Shown one piece after another: positions 42,201-57,200 of a stretch of 64,000 nucleotides of DNA. The notes beneath the pieces were generated by a model that did no database searches, was not told the origin of the DNA, and saw only the letters and a program-made list of their open reading frames with translations. Within the stretch, counting starts at the first letter, position 1. The number at the start of each line of letters is the position of its first letter. The translations under genes and the position numbers were made by a program. The stretch is from Diadema setosum (lineage: Eukaryota > Echinodermata > Echinoidea > Diadematoida > Diadematidae), in contig CM067077.1 in the NCBI GenBank assembly GCA_033980235.1, positions 690,001-754,000 of the forward strand. The letters are read 5' to 3'.

Positions 42201-45200
42201 GGAAAAGAAAGTGATTTTTTTCTTGCAACAAAATTTCCCTTGATCAAAATATGACAACTTCCCTCAACCCTCAGTTACAGAAGATTCTCAGGTTAAAAAC
42301 TGACATTAGACTTCTAGAATAGAGGCCTTACAAGAGAAAATAATACCAAGCTACTTTTCCCTTTTCTATTCTATTCTATTCTACTCTGTGACCATATACC
42401 ATTCTTCCTTACAGCTACTGTAGAGTTAATTACCTCCATACTGAAAAGAAGAAGACTGCCCTCTATAGTCCAGGGTACATTTCTGGTGGCTGTGTCAGTC
42501 AAAGTGCACTGTGTAATTCAATGATGATCACCACGGGACGAGGATGTATTGTGGACAACTACTCACTTTTAAACAGTGACAGGTAGTTTTTAAAATGTTG
42601 TGTTCTTCAAGATGTTCTATTCAAACTTTTGAACAGAGAAGGAAGTCCAGTATTTATATGAAAGGATTACTACCTTGCCACACACACACACACAAAAAAG
42701 TGTAGAATGTTAACTTTTGACACTGAGTGCGCAAGAAGTCGAAATTGAGGTTGATTGTATGATTTGTGTGAGAGGAAATTTGACCTAATAGTGACATGGA
42801 ATGATAGGTACTAGAAAACCAAAAATGATACAATTGTTTAAAGATAGAAGGATGCAGGAGAAGAATCAGAGGGAAAGATCAATACAAGTACAGTTGAACC
42901 TCTATTATCCGGCCTCCTTTTATCCGGATCTCTCTATTATACGGATGCAATCTCGCCGTGATTTTTTTATCTTATTTTTTAAGAATTACGGGAGGAAAGG
43001 GGGATTCCCAACTCCTTGAGAACTCCTACACAAACACACATGAATTACATATACTTGATACATTTCTTAATAATTATTTAAGTAAATCATCCCAAGAATT
43101 TATAAAAGAAAATGATTTCATTCTTGCAAACGCGAACCTCTATTTTGGGGTCTGTTACTGAGTGTAACAATGAAAAGGTTGCGGTATACACATTACTACA
43201 TGTGGTACTACAATGGGCTACATCAGTACATGTGTATGTATATGTACATGTATAAAGCATTGAGTCTCCCGTATCCGGCCAAATCCCTTATCCGGATGAG
43301 CCCCGGTCCCGACTTGTCCGGATACGAGAGGTTCAACTGTAGGTAAATAGATGAAGAGAGTATATAAGATAGGTAGATTGATAGGTGATAAATACAGAGA
43401 TAGGTAGATAGGTACATTCATAGGTAGATAGGTGGGTATGAGCGTATTGGTAGATACGTATATAGAAGGGTAAGTAGATAGATAAGTAAGTAGATATAGA
43501 AACATGGAAGTTGAAAGTTATGAACAGATAAGAGAAAGATGTAAAATGAGGGGAAAGGAGAAGGGGTAACTAGAAATATGTTGAAAACAAGTAAGGTGTG
43601 TAGATGGACAGGTTAGAAAGCAAGATGGAGTTTTAGTACACTGCATGTAGTGCATAGCCATAAGAGTTGACATAATGAAATGCCAAATCTATTAATTACC
43701 ACTGTTTAGTCATGGTCAATGAGGGGATAGATACCCAAAATGGCCAGTTTTGTGAAATTTTCACAAATATCTGTATTTTCATAATAGAGGTATATATGTG
43801 AATATCTAAAATAATGTTTGATATGCCTTATTGGCCAGTGTAAGGATAACAATCACAAACTTAGCGTGCAGAAATTCCCGAAGTTCAGTGACACCCCAGA
43901 AAATAGTGCAAACAGAGGAAGTAGCATGCAAGTATCTCACTCCCATGCTGTCTCCATGCCTACCATCTGATCAGCACCCTCCCCTCAATCCCCCGTTTTT
44001 ATTTCACCTCCAATCCTTCAGGCCTAATCAATCCAGGGACAATGTCTCGCCCCCTTTCTGCAGCTTGAAGAAAGAGTGAAAGAGAGAGAGAGAGAGAGAG
44101 AGATAGAAAGAGGAAAAGTGGGAGAGATGGAAATATATTGGGAGAGAAAGAGGGGGTGGGGGGGGGGGAGAGTTAGAAGGGAGGGAAAGATAGAAGGAGA
44201 TAGAGATAGAGAGTATGAGAGAGGAAAAATTGATAGTGAGAGATAGTTCATAGACCTTACATGTGTCCTTGTCTGGCATCCTCTCTGCACTACCATTGAT
44301 ATGCAGTGATTGAGGGTCAGGATGGACTGTAGTGTCAGCTGCTTTAGCATTTCTCGTACTGCTCTTTTTTTGTGGGGGGGGGGGGAGGGGCAAAAACAGG
44401 CAAGAAAGCTGAAAATGTGCTTGGTTTATGACAAGTTAGCAGAATAGTATGATTTCTGTGAGGGTGTAATATTCACGGGTGTAGCTTATGAGAATTTGTT
44501 TATGGTATTTAGTTTATCTTCTCTATAAAGCCGTGTTGCATTATATTAGCATCTAAATCTCTTCTTTGAATGATATAGTCTCTTGCCAGGCTTACAGATA
44601 TTCTATTTGATCATCTTTTGAAACATGTTTTATTCACTAAAAGAAGCTTGTGATTGGTGGATTACAATTCTATTATTATTATGATTTCTAGATTTATATT
44701 TCTATTATTACTAGACAGTCTTGTAGGTTGAAGCTTTAACCCATTGAAGACGAGTCCCGAGAATACTCGGGCAGGTCTCTATGGGAAATGCGTGTTATAG
44801 CAAAATCAGTCCGTGCTGAAGGGGTGAAGGAGCTGTCTGTCCCAGGGATTTTCTTTACTCTTATTAAAAGCCAGGGAAGCAGCCCTGTGCACAAATAATT
44901 CTGCAGATATTTAAAAATCTTTTAACTTTACCAACATTATTTTTTACTTTCACTACTTGTCAGATATTATTCAGCTGGCATTTTACTGTTAGGGGTTTTG
45001 TAAAGTTTTCTAGAAAACATGAACAGACAAAAATGCCAATGCTGTAGAGAAATACATGTAAGTGTCCTTGTTGGAACAATAGAGCAATCTTATATGTCAT
45101 TGACAAGAAATTTCCAGAAATAAACCCATTGTCTGTCTGGCGTGAATGTCAGATCCCTTTTCAAAAACACAGACCAGAGCGTCATTTCCACGGGAGATTT

Positions 45201-48200
45201 GTCGTTAATGGAACACATGAATTATAGGTGAATTTTGACGAATGATATTCAGAACTTGGATTTGGCTCAACGTTTCAATGATGTCTAATGATTGAGGGGC
45301 CTCATGCAGTATTCCTTTGTGTCTTTAGAACAAAAGGATCACTCCATGTTTGACGTCGCCGGCTGTGGTAATATTCGGCTTCCGAAATGAATGAATAGGG
45401 AGAGACCCCATGACGTAATGAGTCGTTTGCATTCTTTGCTTTTGTTAGAATCGCCCACACACCCCTCCAGGAGTTTGCCAACTTTATCAATCCCATGAGC
45501 CTCTGCCTGACCCAATTTTTCTCCGTGCCATCCAACACATCCTCTGTCTCTTACTAGAATGTCTATCTTCAAACAAAGCAGGGAAGTTTGTGATTAATGT
45601 TAACCTGTTGAGGACGGACTGATTTTGCTACAACACACATTTCCCATAGACACTTGCCCAAGTATATTTGGGACTCGTCCTCAACGGGTTAATCATTAGA
45701 GCTGAGCAGACTTCATCTGTAATGTAGTGAGTTAGTCAGTGATGACGAGAATGTAACAAGGATACCATTATTTGTCCTTGAAGAAGATAGCACAGACTCA
45801 ATATTGAGAAAATATGGAAACTGTGAAACCAGAAGTTAGTTCTTCTGTCATGACTTCTGCAGTTCTTTTGTGAACCATGAAAGATGCAAACTGATTTCAT
45901 TGCTAGACCAGAAAAGCAAGAAAAGCCTCAATGTTCTGAGAAATAAGTTCCTTCATATATCCAGTGAGTACAATTGATTTTGGTTATACAATTTATATTT
46001 GGAAAGACTTGTCTTCCAGAGGGTGCAACAGTGGATAAGATACAGAACACACATGAAAACTAAGAATAAAAAAATTGCAAGTAAGCATGTAGAGCCAATT
46101 TATAGGAAGACCTGAATGAATCTTTAAATGTCAAGAGCTACTTACTTAAAAAAAAAGTTGATCTGACATTCTGAATTAGAAAAACAAGATTATTTGCAGT
46201 TCAAACATATTTTGTGCTAATGATTCATCCATGTATGATATATGTCCAACTTTTGGATGTTGCAACTGCATTGTTGTCTTGAATATGTTTAAACAACTTT
46301 TTTGTTTTTGCAGAGATGTCAAAAGTATTTTTGAAGAAAAACTTTGTTAAGTAAGTTAGCGTTTTGATGGAATAATGAAGTGGTTTAAGGAGTGGATCCT
46401 ACTGTAGTTTGTCCTGTCATTGAGTGAGGGGCCTTCTCTTTCCTGATGGGATGCAGTGATCACAAGACATGAGAGATTGGTCAGATTGATGATGGGGGAA
46501 CTTTGTAGGTGTAGGGGGGAGAAGTGATGTTTGAGGGGAAATTAGATGGGTGTAAAGTCTGGCAAACTTCCTGTTTTTGGGGGGATTACTTGTCAACGGA
46601 TGCAATCCTTCGGAAGTGTCCAGTTGGCTCCTAGAGGCAGTGTGTGCCAGAATTCATTCATGAGACATGCTTGAAGTTTTTTTCTCTCCTCCATGGGTGA
46701 GAGAGGTTCCCTGGAGTGAGGGAGTAGGAACCTGTAAAGATGGGTGGAGTCGTATATATTTGACATCCTGCTTCAGATCTCTCCATGTCCTCCTTCTCTC
46801 TATCTTTCATCTCTTTTCTCTATCTCTCACTCTTCTTCCTTCTATCCTCCTTTCTCTCCTACTTCCTCCTCTTCTGTCTATCCCTTCTGTCTCTTCCATC
46901 ATTCATCCTTCTATCTATCTTCCTCCACCCTGTCTTGTTCCATGATTCTCTTCATCGCACAATCCTTTCCTCCACCATGCTTTGTGAGTCTTTAGTCTTG
47001 ATGAAGTAATCACTATGGCAACTGCAACACAGCTAGACTGGGATGGGTTGGTGCAGTGGCAGTATGTGATGGTGCATGTATAGTAAAATGTTTTGTGATA
47101 GACCTGAACTATATATATGCATCAAATGTGATGATCGTTTTAACATTTTTTTTTTATTGCTGCTTCCAATGGTGAATTGTGGCTTTGAGTTGTAATTGCC
47201 TGCAACACTAATCACTCACTCATCTGGTTGATTTTAAGGCATGTGACTTACCTTAGTCTTCATCATTATACCAGTCTCAAGGTTTTAGAGCCACTTGGCA
47301 CCATTCATATTACTCACATGCTTTTGTTTGGCAATTTGTTTGTTTAAACACATTTTAAAGCTTCCATTCCAGCAACTTATGTTGAATTTAGTTTCTAAAA
47401 CTTTGTAAATACCATACGTACCCCAAAACAAAACAAACAAGCAATCACCGGGTGTCAGAAGTTCATAGAACTGTGCTGTGAGTCATGTGATGTGATCTGC
47501 GTCAGAGTCGTGGTGCCAGGCAACATTTTGCCCTCTACACAGAAAAAGCAGTGATACACATTGCCAATATAATAATGCTGTTAGCATGTATTTTCCTTCA
47601 TGGCTGACTGCAAAATGGCTGAAGAGTGACACTTTTTGCTATTTTTTTTTAAATCAGTTTCATGCATACATTTTTGTTTTGTTTCTAATCATTGATTCAT
47701 TTTTTCACTTATCCTAACAAGTTTTTCTCACAAAATACTACACTGACGTACCGGATACTTAATTGACCTTTTCTCTTCCTGACATCAAACTAATATTTAG
47801 TTTTCAGCGTCTGCCGATCTTAATGACGTTCCCCTCCGTGGAAGCTGTGTTATGCTACCAAGCCATAAACAACTGTGATATGCGGGCGAGACATCGCTTG
47901 GCACATAATGTACCTCATTAAATCTTGCATGTACTATTACTTCCGGTAGGCAATTTCTCTTCTTTTCCATGCTTTATAGATGGAGAGTTTGGATGGTGAC
48001 ACCTGGAGTCAAGGATGTGTCCTTGACTGATTGTAACTTTCTTATTGGAATGACTTTGTCATGAGTGACAATTAGGGTGCAAAGTGTCAGAAACTACGCA
48101 GAGTGTCTGAGGTGTGAAGTGACTAATTTAGTTTCGCTTCTCATTGAACTGTTCTGTTCTCAAGTTTATTTAAAAAAAAAAAAAGGAGTTCATCACGGCT

Positions 48201-51200
48201 GAACGAGACGGCATCGATACAGCGTTGATGATGCTGACAGACACAGCCTAGGAATGGCAAAAGAATTGTGCCGTGTCAGTTGTTCCCTCCCAGACGACAT
48301 CCAAAGACTTGGAATGATGATGCCTTGATATAGGATGAGTTAAAATGATCGGCCTTGGATGAAAAATGCCTCATCAGATTCCATTCTTTGGTGCTTGTCA
48401 TCCTCTTTGGTTGTTCATTTCTTCACATGTAGCTATTAACATGAAACTAGAATTACTGTAAACAGTGAGAGAATGAGCTTCAAGATCTTTATAGTGATGC
48501 TTTGAAAGAATCAGTACTGAATATTAATGAGCATAGTTGATTAGTATAATGTTAAGAGATAGAATCTTGCTTAGAGGGGGTGAATTGCACAGTCTCTGTC
48601 CATTTATTGGAATACAGTATTTGTACACATGCTATTACTGTTAGCAGGCTGCAGCTTGTAACGCAAGCGACTTGTGTCATTTTCATAATTTTATACTTCA
48701 AATTGCGAAATGTTTAAATCCATTCAGATAGCAATCATTTTTAGTGGTTGAGAATATTAACTATTTGAAGTATTCTTCCAGTAAGGAAAAAACAAAACAA
48801 AACAAAACAATAACAACCCCTCTTTACAATGCCTTAATCAGATTAAAGGGATGATATAGTTTTTGTTGAAATGGGAATTCAGATTTTAACTTTTGTGAGA
48901 TGATTAGAAACTATGTATGAAATATCAAAGAGCATACAATGTACCAATCTAGGAGGCATTCATTTTTTTTTGATGAAAATTGATTTTGACATTGCTGAGA
49001 TGTCAAAAAACAAAGTACAAAACAAAGTGGTCCTAATAATAGATGGATCCCACTGTTTATTAGGACCTCTTTGTTTTGGATATCTCAGCCATTTCAAAAC
49101 CAATTTTCGTCAAATAAACTTTGAATTCCTCATAGAATTGTATGCCCTAAATTATTTCATGAGAGGTTTCTCATTGTCTCACAGAAAAGGTTGGAAACCT
49201 GAAGCCCCATCACAACTAAAACTACATCATCCCTGTAATGACTACTGGATGCCAGGTTTTGTGATTTAATGACTACTGGATGCCAGGTTTTGTGATTTAC
49301 CCAAGTGCTTGATAAGAACAGAATATTCAACTTTCTACTTTAAGGGGATCACAGGATGATTGCACATGGGTTGGTTAAAACAGGGAATGTTTTGTAAGTG
49401 GGGATAGATAGTATCACTAGCAAAATTTAGCCATATTCCCAAATTCATTTCTTTACCTTTAACTATGAAAGCCATCTTCAGATTTGCATGAGTGACCAAG
49501 TACTGTAAACGTGGATATTTTTGCGCAACTAATTTTTCACGCTCTGCTGGGTAAGAAGAGTTTCACATGTTTTTAATTCTGCGGAATCAAGACATCAACT
49601 ACTGGAACATATAGCAAGCAAAAATATTTGCGTGCTTTTATTTTCGCGCTAGTTTCTGGTTGCGCGATATGTGCGAAAATTTGAACACCGCGAAAATTTC
49701 CACTTTTACAGTAGACACCAAATTCAACATTTAAGGCCATATTTGCGTTTGAGACGGTTGAAAATAAGAGATAAGGGGAATGATTCTAGCTCTGCATCAA
49801 CTTGAAAGTAACATTTCCACCCCAATGAAGTTGGCATTTATCAGCCAGACATGTCAAATTATCTCGCAGGGAATGTCTGTAGTTGATATTTAGTACTCAC
49901 GTTCAAGAGGGCCCTCAAAGGTTAGACCGTCTGGCTCCAGTGAGCCTGAGGCCCCTTAGTCTCTTGTTTTCTTCCTATGCATAGACTTGGGTCATCTGTG
50001 ATCTTGCAAACAAACTTGTTTTTCTCTGAATGAAGCTGAGGATCATTATAGAAGAAGGGAAGGCAAATTTTCACCTACCAACATAAAGAGATCCCCCTGA
50101 GACTTGACCCCTAGACCCTCAGTGTGTGAGACAGACGATCTCACCTCTAAACCACCTCACCTCCCTGTGGGTTAGAGAAATGATGGTGGTGGTGATGATC
50201 TAAAATTCTCTCATTCTGTCCCAAGAAATTCCCAGGGATCCTGATCCCGACACGACGAATTTCAGGATATTAGTGTTTCCTTTGCTACTGGATGCAGTCA
50301 GAGAAAGCTTGGGGGTTGTGGACGGATTGGGGGAGGGGGGTGGAGGAGGGATTTCCTTCTTTCAGGAAATGCTCTCCCTCATTAGACTGGAGCTAGACTA
50401 TGGTTGCTCAGAACAGGGCACACCTCTCTTCATTAGGAATAATTGTCTTTTATGTGTCTTGCCTTGGGTTCCCTCTCTACACCCAAGGCCCTGGAATATT
50501 GGCTGAAGTCACATCCACATTCAGTGGTGAGTAAATGCCACGGAGGATCAGAACTGTCGCCTTTAGTTGCATACTTTGCAGTGGGTCTATTAAAGGAGCA
50601 AGTCAGGATAACAATATAAAACAGTATTTAAACTGAGAGAGGAGATTTAATGTCCATGTCAATATCACTGTATACTACATTTTTTTTTTAAAGTTTTCAT
50701 CTGAGAATGATTTTTACTGAAGGACAGTAGGCATCAATTCTTCAAGCTACCAAATGGTCTCGAAACAAAAAGATAAAGTTGTCAAAGTTTTCAGTGTTAT
50801 TGAATTTCAGTAATAGTATCCATGCTGTGCAGTATATATCTAATGTAAACGAGACACTGCATCCTTTTAATGTTCTTGTTGAACTTTCACATATAATGAT
50901 TGTGATAATGAAATGCTGATAATAATTATGATAGTGATGTTGATGATAACAATGATAATTAAAATGATTATGAAAATTATAATAATGATGATAATAAGAG
51001 TAATGATTGTACTAACAATGACAGTAATATCACAATAATTCCATTTATCTATTTTGCTACAAGCATAAGTTCGAGTTGACAAGTTTATCACTGAAATAAC
51101 TTTTTTTTTTTTTTTTTTTACATGAAATCGCTCCAAAGGCAGACAGATTTGCAAATGAATGACTACTAGCAGTAATTCCTATTGATACTACGTTGTAAGT

Positions 51201-54200
51201 TTTTCTTTCTACAAAGCTACAAGATTGTCTGTGCTAAAAAATTTCATTCCCTGGAAAGTCCTAAATATTAGAACGATAATCTGCTATCTCAAGCAGTAAA
51301 TCGAGTGCCTGACATAATGTATCAACACCCTGTGAGCAATCTGTGACTTGATACGAATCATGGATCCTCTTACTCAACCTTAAACAAGTGACAAAGACGG
51401 GTGGCTTAGGGAGCTTCCTATCTCTACTACCGGACCTGACCCAGGAACCCCACCTGTCTGCAGTACCCTCCTCTTTACACCCTGATAAGAGATCCACAGG
51501 GAGCTTCTCTGCTGATAATGATGGGAAGCATTTTTCCTCTCTACTTTCTTCAAGAAGTGGGTCACAAACTTTAAGTTAACATAATTCCCAGGTCATTTCG
51601 AGTCTCCAGACCCTGATGGTTGGGGGGGGGGGGGGGATGTTAAATGAAGACTTCTCTGGTTGTGACTTTGGTTTTTCTCTCTAGTGGGACCCTGTCAACA
51701 GATCCAAGAAAATGTCCTGAATATCCCTTATAACTGTGAAGAAAGTAACACAGATTTGAGTTTGAGGGACTGAGGGTTAAGGGTACCCTGCACTTGTTAA
51801 TATGTAAAATATTAGTTTGAATTAAGGTTACCTCACTAAAGCTTTATTGTGCTCTATGCTATCTTCTGTATTACTGAAAAAAGTAGTACTAGTTGTATCT
51901 TCATTATTTTTTTTTAAAGGTGAACCTAGCTTTTCATAGTCATGTGCTTAATGAGATTACTTCACCTTTTTCTTCCTGTTTCTAAACCTCTTTTGTAAAA
52001 TCCTTAGACTCTGTTTGTGGTGTGAGACATAGCAGTTTGATTGTTAGTCTGTATTAAAAGTATAGTCTCCTTTCAAGCCAGTTATGTTTATTTGATCATG
52101 GCATTGTTACTGTATTCTTAGAAAGTAATGATATCACATACCGGTATATCTGTGTGTAACAATGATTATGAGAAATCTCACTCTCATAAAAGATAAATTT
52201 GAATTTTGTGATTTCTCAATTTAGGGATGTGAACCTGTAAAGGTTGTTGTTGCAGCAGGTTTTCTAGGGATATGGTCACTGTCCAATGTTTACTTGACTA
52301 TTTTCATGTAGACTGGACTACTTAGAACTCCTTCCTTGGACAGTGATTCCACCTGTTATTGTTTTCATGATGACTAACAAACACCCTCCGCTGTTCACTA
52401 AGTAGCCAATGAGTTGGCTATCATAGGATGAAAGCTTGGTAACATCGATGCGAATCTAAGACTTCATGTGCTGGGATATATGATCGTGTTGACAATCTGT
52501 GTGTGCTGCAGTGGCTGTTGTGAAGTCAGTCCAGAGATTGAACAGTCATATTGATCATGGTTGCATTCAGACAAAGTACAGGTGTCCCAAACATACAGCC
52601 CTAAGCTTTCTGCAGATATCTTTCTCTTAACTCATTGCATCCAGCAACCTTACAGGTCGTGTGTAAAATGTCAGACTCTCACAGGGATGAGATTGAAGAC
52701 TTTTGGTTTGTGTTCACTGCTATCTTGTTTTTCTACACACTGGCCCTGGTTTGTTTCCTTGAGGCAGCTCGCTATACACTGTTCTTCATTCTTCACAGGT
52801 TTCTGGGACGAACACTGTACTAGGGCTTTCTATAGCTCAGTCAGTAGAGCACCGGGCTAGCAATCCGGAGGTCTCGAGTTCGAATCCCGATGGAATCCCA
52901 TTGTGTTTGCTCATTTTTCCACTAATAAGTTTTTAAGTATGTGACATCATATTTGATACCACAAGGTGTGTCGCACCTGATGATAATTGAGAAACAGAGA
53001 TGTCCCTAGTATGGTGAGATTGACACTGCCCAAGAGACTGGTCAAGATGGACAGAGACTGATGGTGACCATAGCACAGAGTGGTCAGCTTGACCTGTGGA
53101 TGTTTTGTGGATTCCTGTGGTCATCTCAGACTAGAGGAGAAAACTCTGATATGTTGGCTAACACCCTTGATTCATCCATCCCATTTCCTCTGTCCATACT
53201 GTCAGCCATTTGCTGAGGGCACTACCATCTCTCCTGGTCAGTTTTCCTGTCTTGACCATGTCCTATGTAGATGATAGCCAGTGGAGTAGAAAGGGCATGG
53301 CATTGGTCTGCACTGTAATATCTTTTTCTTTTTGGTTTGTTCACAAACAAACTTTATTAATGTGGTTCATCCTGTGGAGGGTGTGTTTGTGCCCTTCTTG
53401 CTCTCAGCTGATGATATCTAGAGTGCCAGTGCATAGTCAAAAGGGCACATGTCAAATTTAGAGAAAGCTGAATTTACACCCTGAACTAAGTGGCTTCTTG
53501 GTTTAAAAAGCATATTATGTTTGTAGATTGTGTGTCTTCACTTGTGTTGTCTTAGGGCATGTAAGTTTTGTGGTATACATGTATGTGTAGTTACACTAGG
53601 GTTTCCTTGGTCATCTTAATTTCTCAAAATTTGAGAGGTTTTGCAGGTCATCCTAGAATTTATTTTGTTTGGCTTTCCAAACCGCAGGAACAGGTTGAAA
53701 GTTGTTTACAGCCATGAAAGCTGAGGGGGTTCATGAAATGAAGGTCTTGCCAATCTAAGAAAAGAAGCAATCATGTTTTCTGACCAGACTCCATGATTAA
53801 ATAACTGACGCTACTCCCATGCACCTGGTGAAATGAATAGGTCTGGTGTAGACATACATCTGTGGGTGTGTACAGGGAAAAACTATTGTGGTGGCTCACA
53901 ATGATATAAAGGGACTGATTTAATGACACCTCATGACCAGTCATATCGGGACTGAAAAATTGTGTCATGGAAATATCCTAGTTGTATAGTCTCATCTCAC
54001 TCACAGAACATGATCATAGTCAATGTCTTGTTCAGTAAGTGCCCAGCACAGTTTTGAGCTAAGACTAATCATCAGTTTGTTGTTCAGTGACTTAGAGATA
54101 GTTTGAGAATGAAGAGTTCTGATTGGAGAGAAGGAGCCTCAATTTTGTCACAAACCAGTTTATCATTTCCTTTATACCTAATCAGAAGTTCCCAGGGTCA

Positions 54201-57200
54201 CTGTTGGCTTTTTGATGGAACAGCCGAATGGCTTGTAACTTGTTTTCTTGTTTATAGGGTACTTGAAATATACAGCCCTCTCCCCTTGACTTTATTTATT
54301 GACTGCAGTGTACTGTGTACATGTATGTGTTGATTTTAAGGGTAAACAGTCATTCTGTAACTTGGGGGTTGGGGTGGGGAGTTGACTGTTTTGGTCAGTA
54401 TTATTTGATTCTATGGTCAAGCTAGTCTTAACTATCCAGACACCTGTGGTCACTGCCAAACAATTTTTTTCTGAGCCCAGGTGTGTGTCTAAATACTGGA
54501 CATCCTATGGTGTGCTTGTCTCAAACTTGGAAGACTGTAAGTGTGTCACACTGTGGTCAGCTTATGGTCAGCTTACTCTGTAATTAGGACCGCCTAGTCT
54601 GACGTGTGAGTAGAGACCACTAATCCCTTTATTTTGAGAACGAGATTCACCAAGATGGAGGTGTAAATTTAGACTTAGCAAAGGATGACAATGACCTTTC
54701 TGAGCGTGACTTGCATTCTGGCATATCACTGAGATATCTTGTCAGGTACAGAAGCAATGTCATGAACGAATACACCCTTGCAATTTAGTTTTTCCTGTCA
54801 CTTGTGGACGGAGAGCTGAAGTGAGAGCAACGATTGTTCTTTATTTCTGTTTGTGCCGACATCGTAGAAGGTCACTTTGGAAATAAAAACAATGTCACAA
54901 TGAAAATCAGTTGTCTCACTTTTGATGAGGGGTGAGGGAGTGAAAGTGGCTGTATAGAGTGAACAAGCTATGTAGTGAGAACGAATAACTAGGTTGAAAG
55001 AAACAATCTGGCCTGTATGTGTGCATGTCCACTGTACAATGTGTGAAAGGAAGTTCGCACTAATTGACAGCATTTTGTTTGTGAGTTGAAAGAAATTTTT
55101 GGAGGGGTGCCTATCATTCTAGTGGTCAGTTGACCATCAGCGGTGAGAGTCTTCATAAGTTAGAAGGTGAGCTCATTTCATAATCATTTCATTTGCCTAA
55201 TTTTGATTAATTCAGTGTTTATGCAGGTTTGGTATGAACAATCATTATCTACCTTTGGACATACATGTCTATTTGTTTAAGTATGTACATACCTATTATG
55301 TCTACCTACCTATCTTTATGTTACATGACATGTATGTCTACCTACCTGCCTTATGCTATATATATACTTGTATGTCTACCTACCAATAAGTCTGTTGTAT
55401 ATGTCGACCTACCTATCTTTTTGTTATATGTGACCGTGCATCACAAAACGAACAAAAAGTCGCACACACTGATTTTGTGTGAGGACTGAAAATAGGTGAA
55501 ATGGGTCAAATGAGCCGATCTTGACTTTTTCATATTTTCAGGAATAGCAAGTCTTCTTCTACATTATGCTAAAATTTGGGATCATAAAACAGGCAGGAAA
55601 GTGTGTTTTCTAGCAGTTTGTCTCGAACATTTTTGGGCAGAATAGTGTGATTGAGTGTGTCCTCTTTTCATTTCTTAACCCGTTGAGGACGGTTTGATTT
55701 TGCTACAACACGCATTTCCCATAGACACCTGCCCGAGTATACTCGGGACTCGTCCTCAACGGGTTAAAAACCTTGTACACACTCTCCACTTTCAACTCCA
55801 ATCACTTTTAAAAGGATGATGCTACTGCTTTGAAAGTTGGCATTGATTAAGGACAGAGTGTGTTAATAAGGCATGCTCAATTTCAGTTTGATCTGACAAT
55901 CCCTTCATTGTTGTTACTCCAGTGGTTTACATCCTGTTTTTTGTCCCATTCATCGCACAGCCAGCTTGGTAAAGATTAAGTGCTTGAGTAGACACTGTAC
56001 TTCAGAGCCTCTTTTCTCAGTTCACACTTTTCCTGAGTGTGTGCTTTCTTTCCAATATTTAGATAGGTTAGGAGAGTCCATTTGATTTGAGTTATACATC
56101 ATTTTAAAGCTTAAATTCTGCTCTTTCAGAATATGCTCTTAACTAAAATTTCATGTCTGGCGACTTTTTGTTTGTTTTGTGGCGCAGGGTCACATATTTG
56201 TCTACCTATCGAGGTACTGTATGTTTCTACTATCTGAAAGTGGGAAGGTGGCGAAAGTGAAAGAGGAGAGAAGAAAGAAGTAAAAGGGAAATAATGTTCA
56301 TAACTTAGATTAATCCTTTAATGCTGTTGCTGCAGGTAGCTGCATTGATGTGTGTCTGTGTGTTAAATGTATGTCGATCTTTGCCTGGTTCTTAAAGTGA
56401 AATTCTCTTCAGTCAGTGGATGCTGACATAGTTGGAAGCCTCTCTGGTGTTAAAGGGTTTGAATGGATGAATTTGTCAGTCTAGGAGGAGGGAAAGGAGA
56501 TAAAAGAAGATGGAAAAGTTGGAAGAGTAGAGTGAAAATAAGAAGGAAGAAGAATGTTTGGCAAATAGAGAAAAAGAAGCAAGAGAGGAGAAGATTGTAT
56601 CATCTTTTATCTGCTGTATGCATTATACATTTACCAAGTTAAATTTTTCACGAATTGGAACTTCACTACAATAAATTCACGATAGTGGAGCCAGGGTTCT
56701 CGCCAGGAATTTCTTCACGCTTGTCGGCATTTATGCGCGCTGTTCTGGGGGTGGGTACGGGAGGGGGGTTCCCCCTCCCTCGCGCAGCGCGGAAGCCTTC
56801 GCTAATGCTCAATACAACACAGATAAATCGCCGCTAAAATGCCACTCAATGCGACATTTTCACGGAGATGTAATGAACGTTGTGAGGGGCATATTCTCAC
56901 AGAAACAATGCAGAAACTCCATAAAACTCCATACCTTTTGTTAGCGGCAGTTTCTAAATAATAAATGAAAGAGAAGTAGGTGCCGATGGTGAAGGTTCCG
57001 ATTTCTTTTAGGCCTTTCCTGTTTCACTGTTGCAATAATTAGCCGTCTCTGCATCGCAACAACGCGCGCTGTGTTGCTTTCTTGCCGTCTGCTCGACCAC
57101 GTGGTAGGCCTACTGCATGCAGATGCGCAAGACGCGATCGAGAACTTACGGGACATCGTTGCACTTTCCTTTCTGGGTATACTGCGGTAGTTTGGCCGTG

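Noticed and set aside
46777..46990. Ser/Leu-rich overlapping ORFs
   Set aside because: All three plus-strand frames are open because the DNA is a C/T-rich tract; no coding signal.
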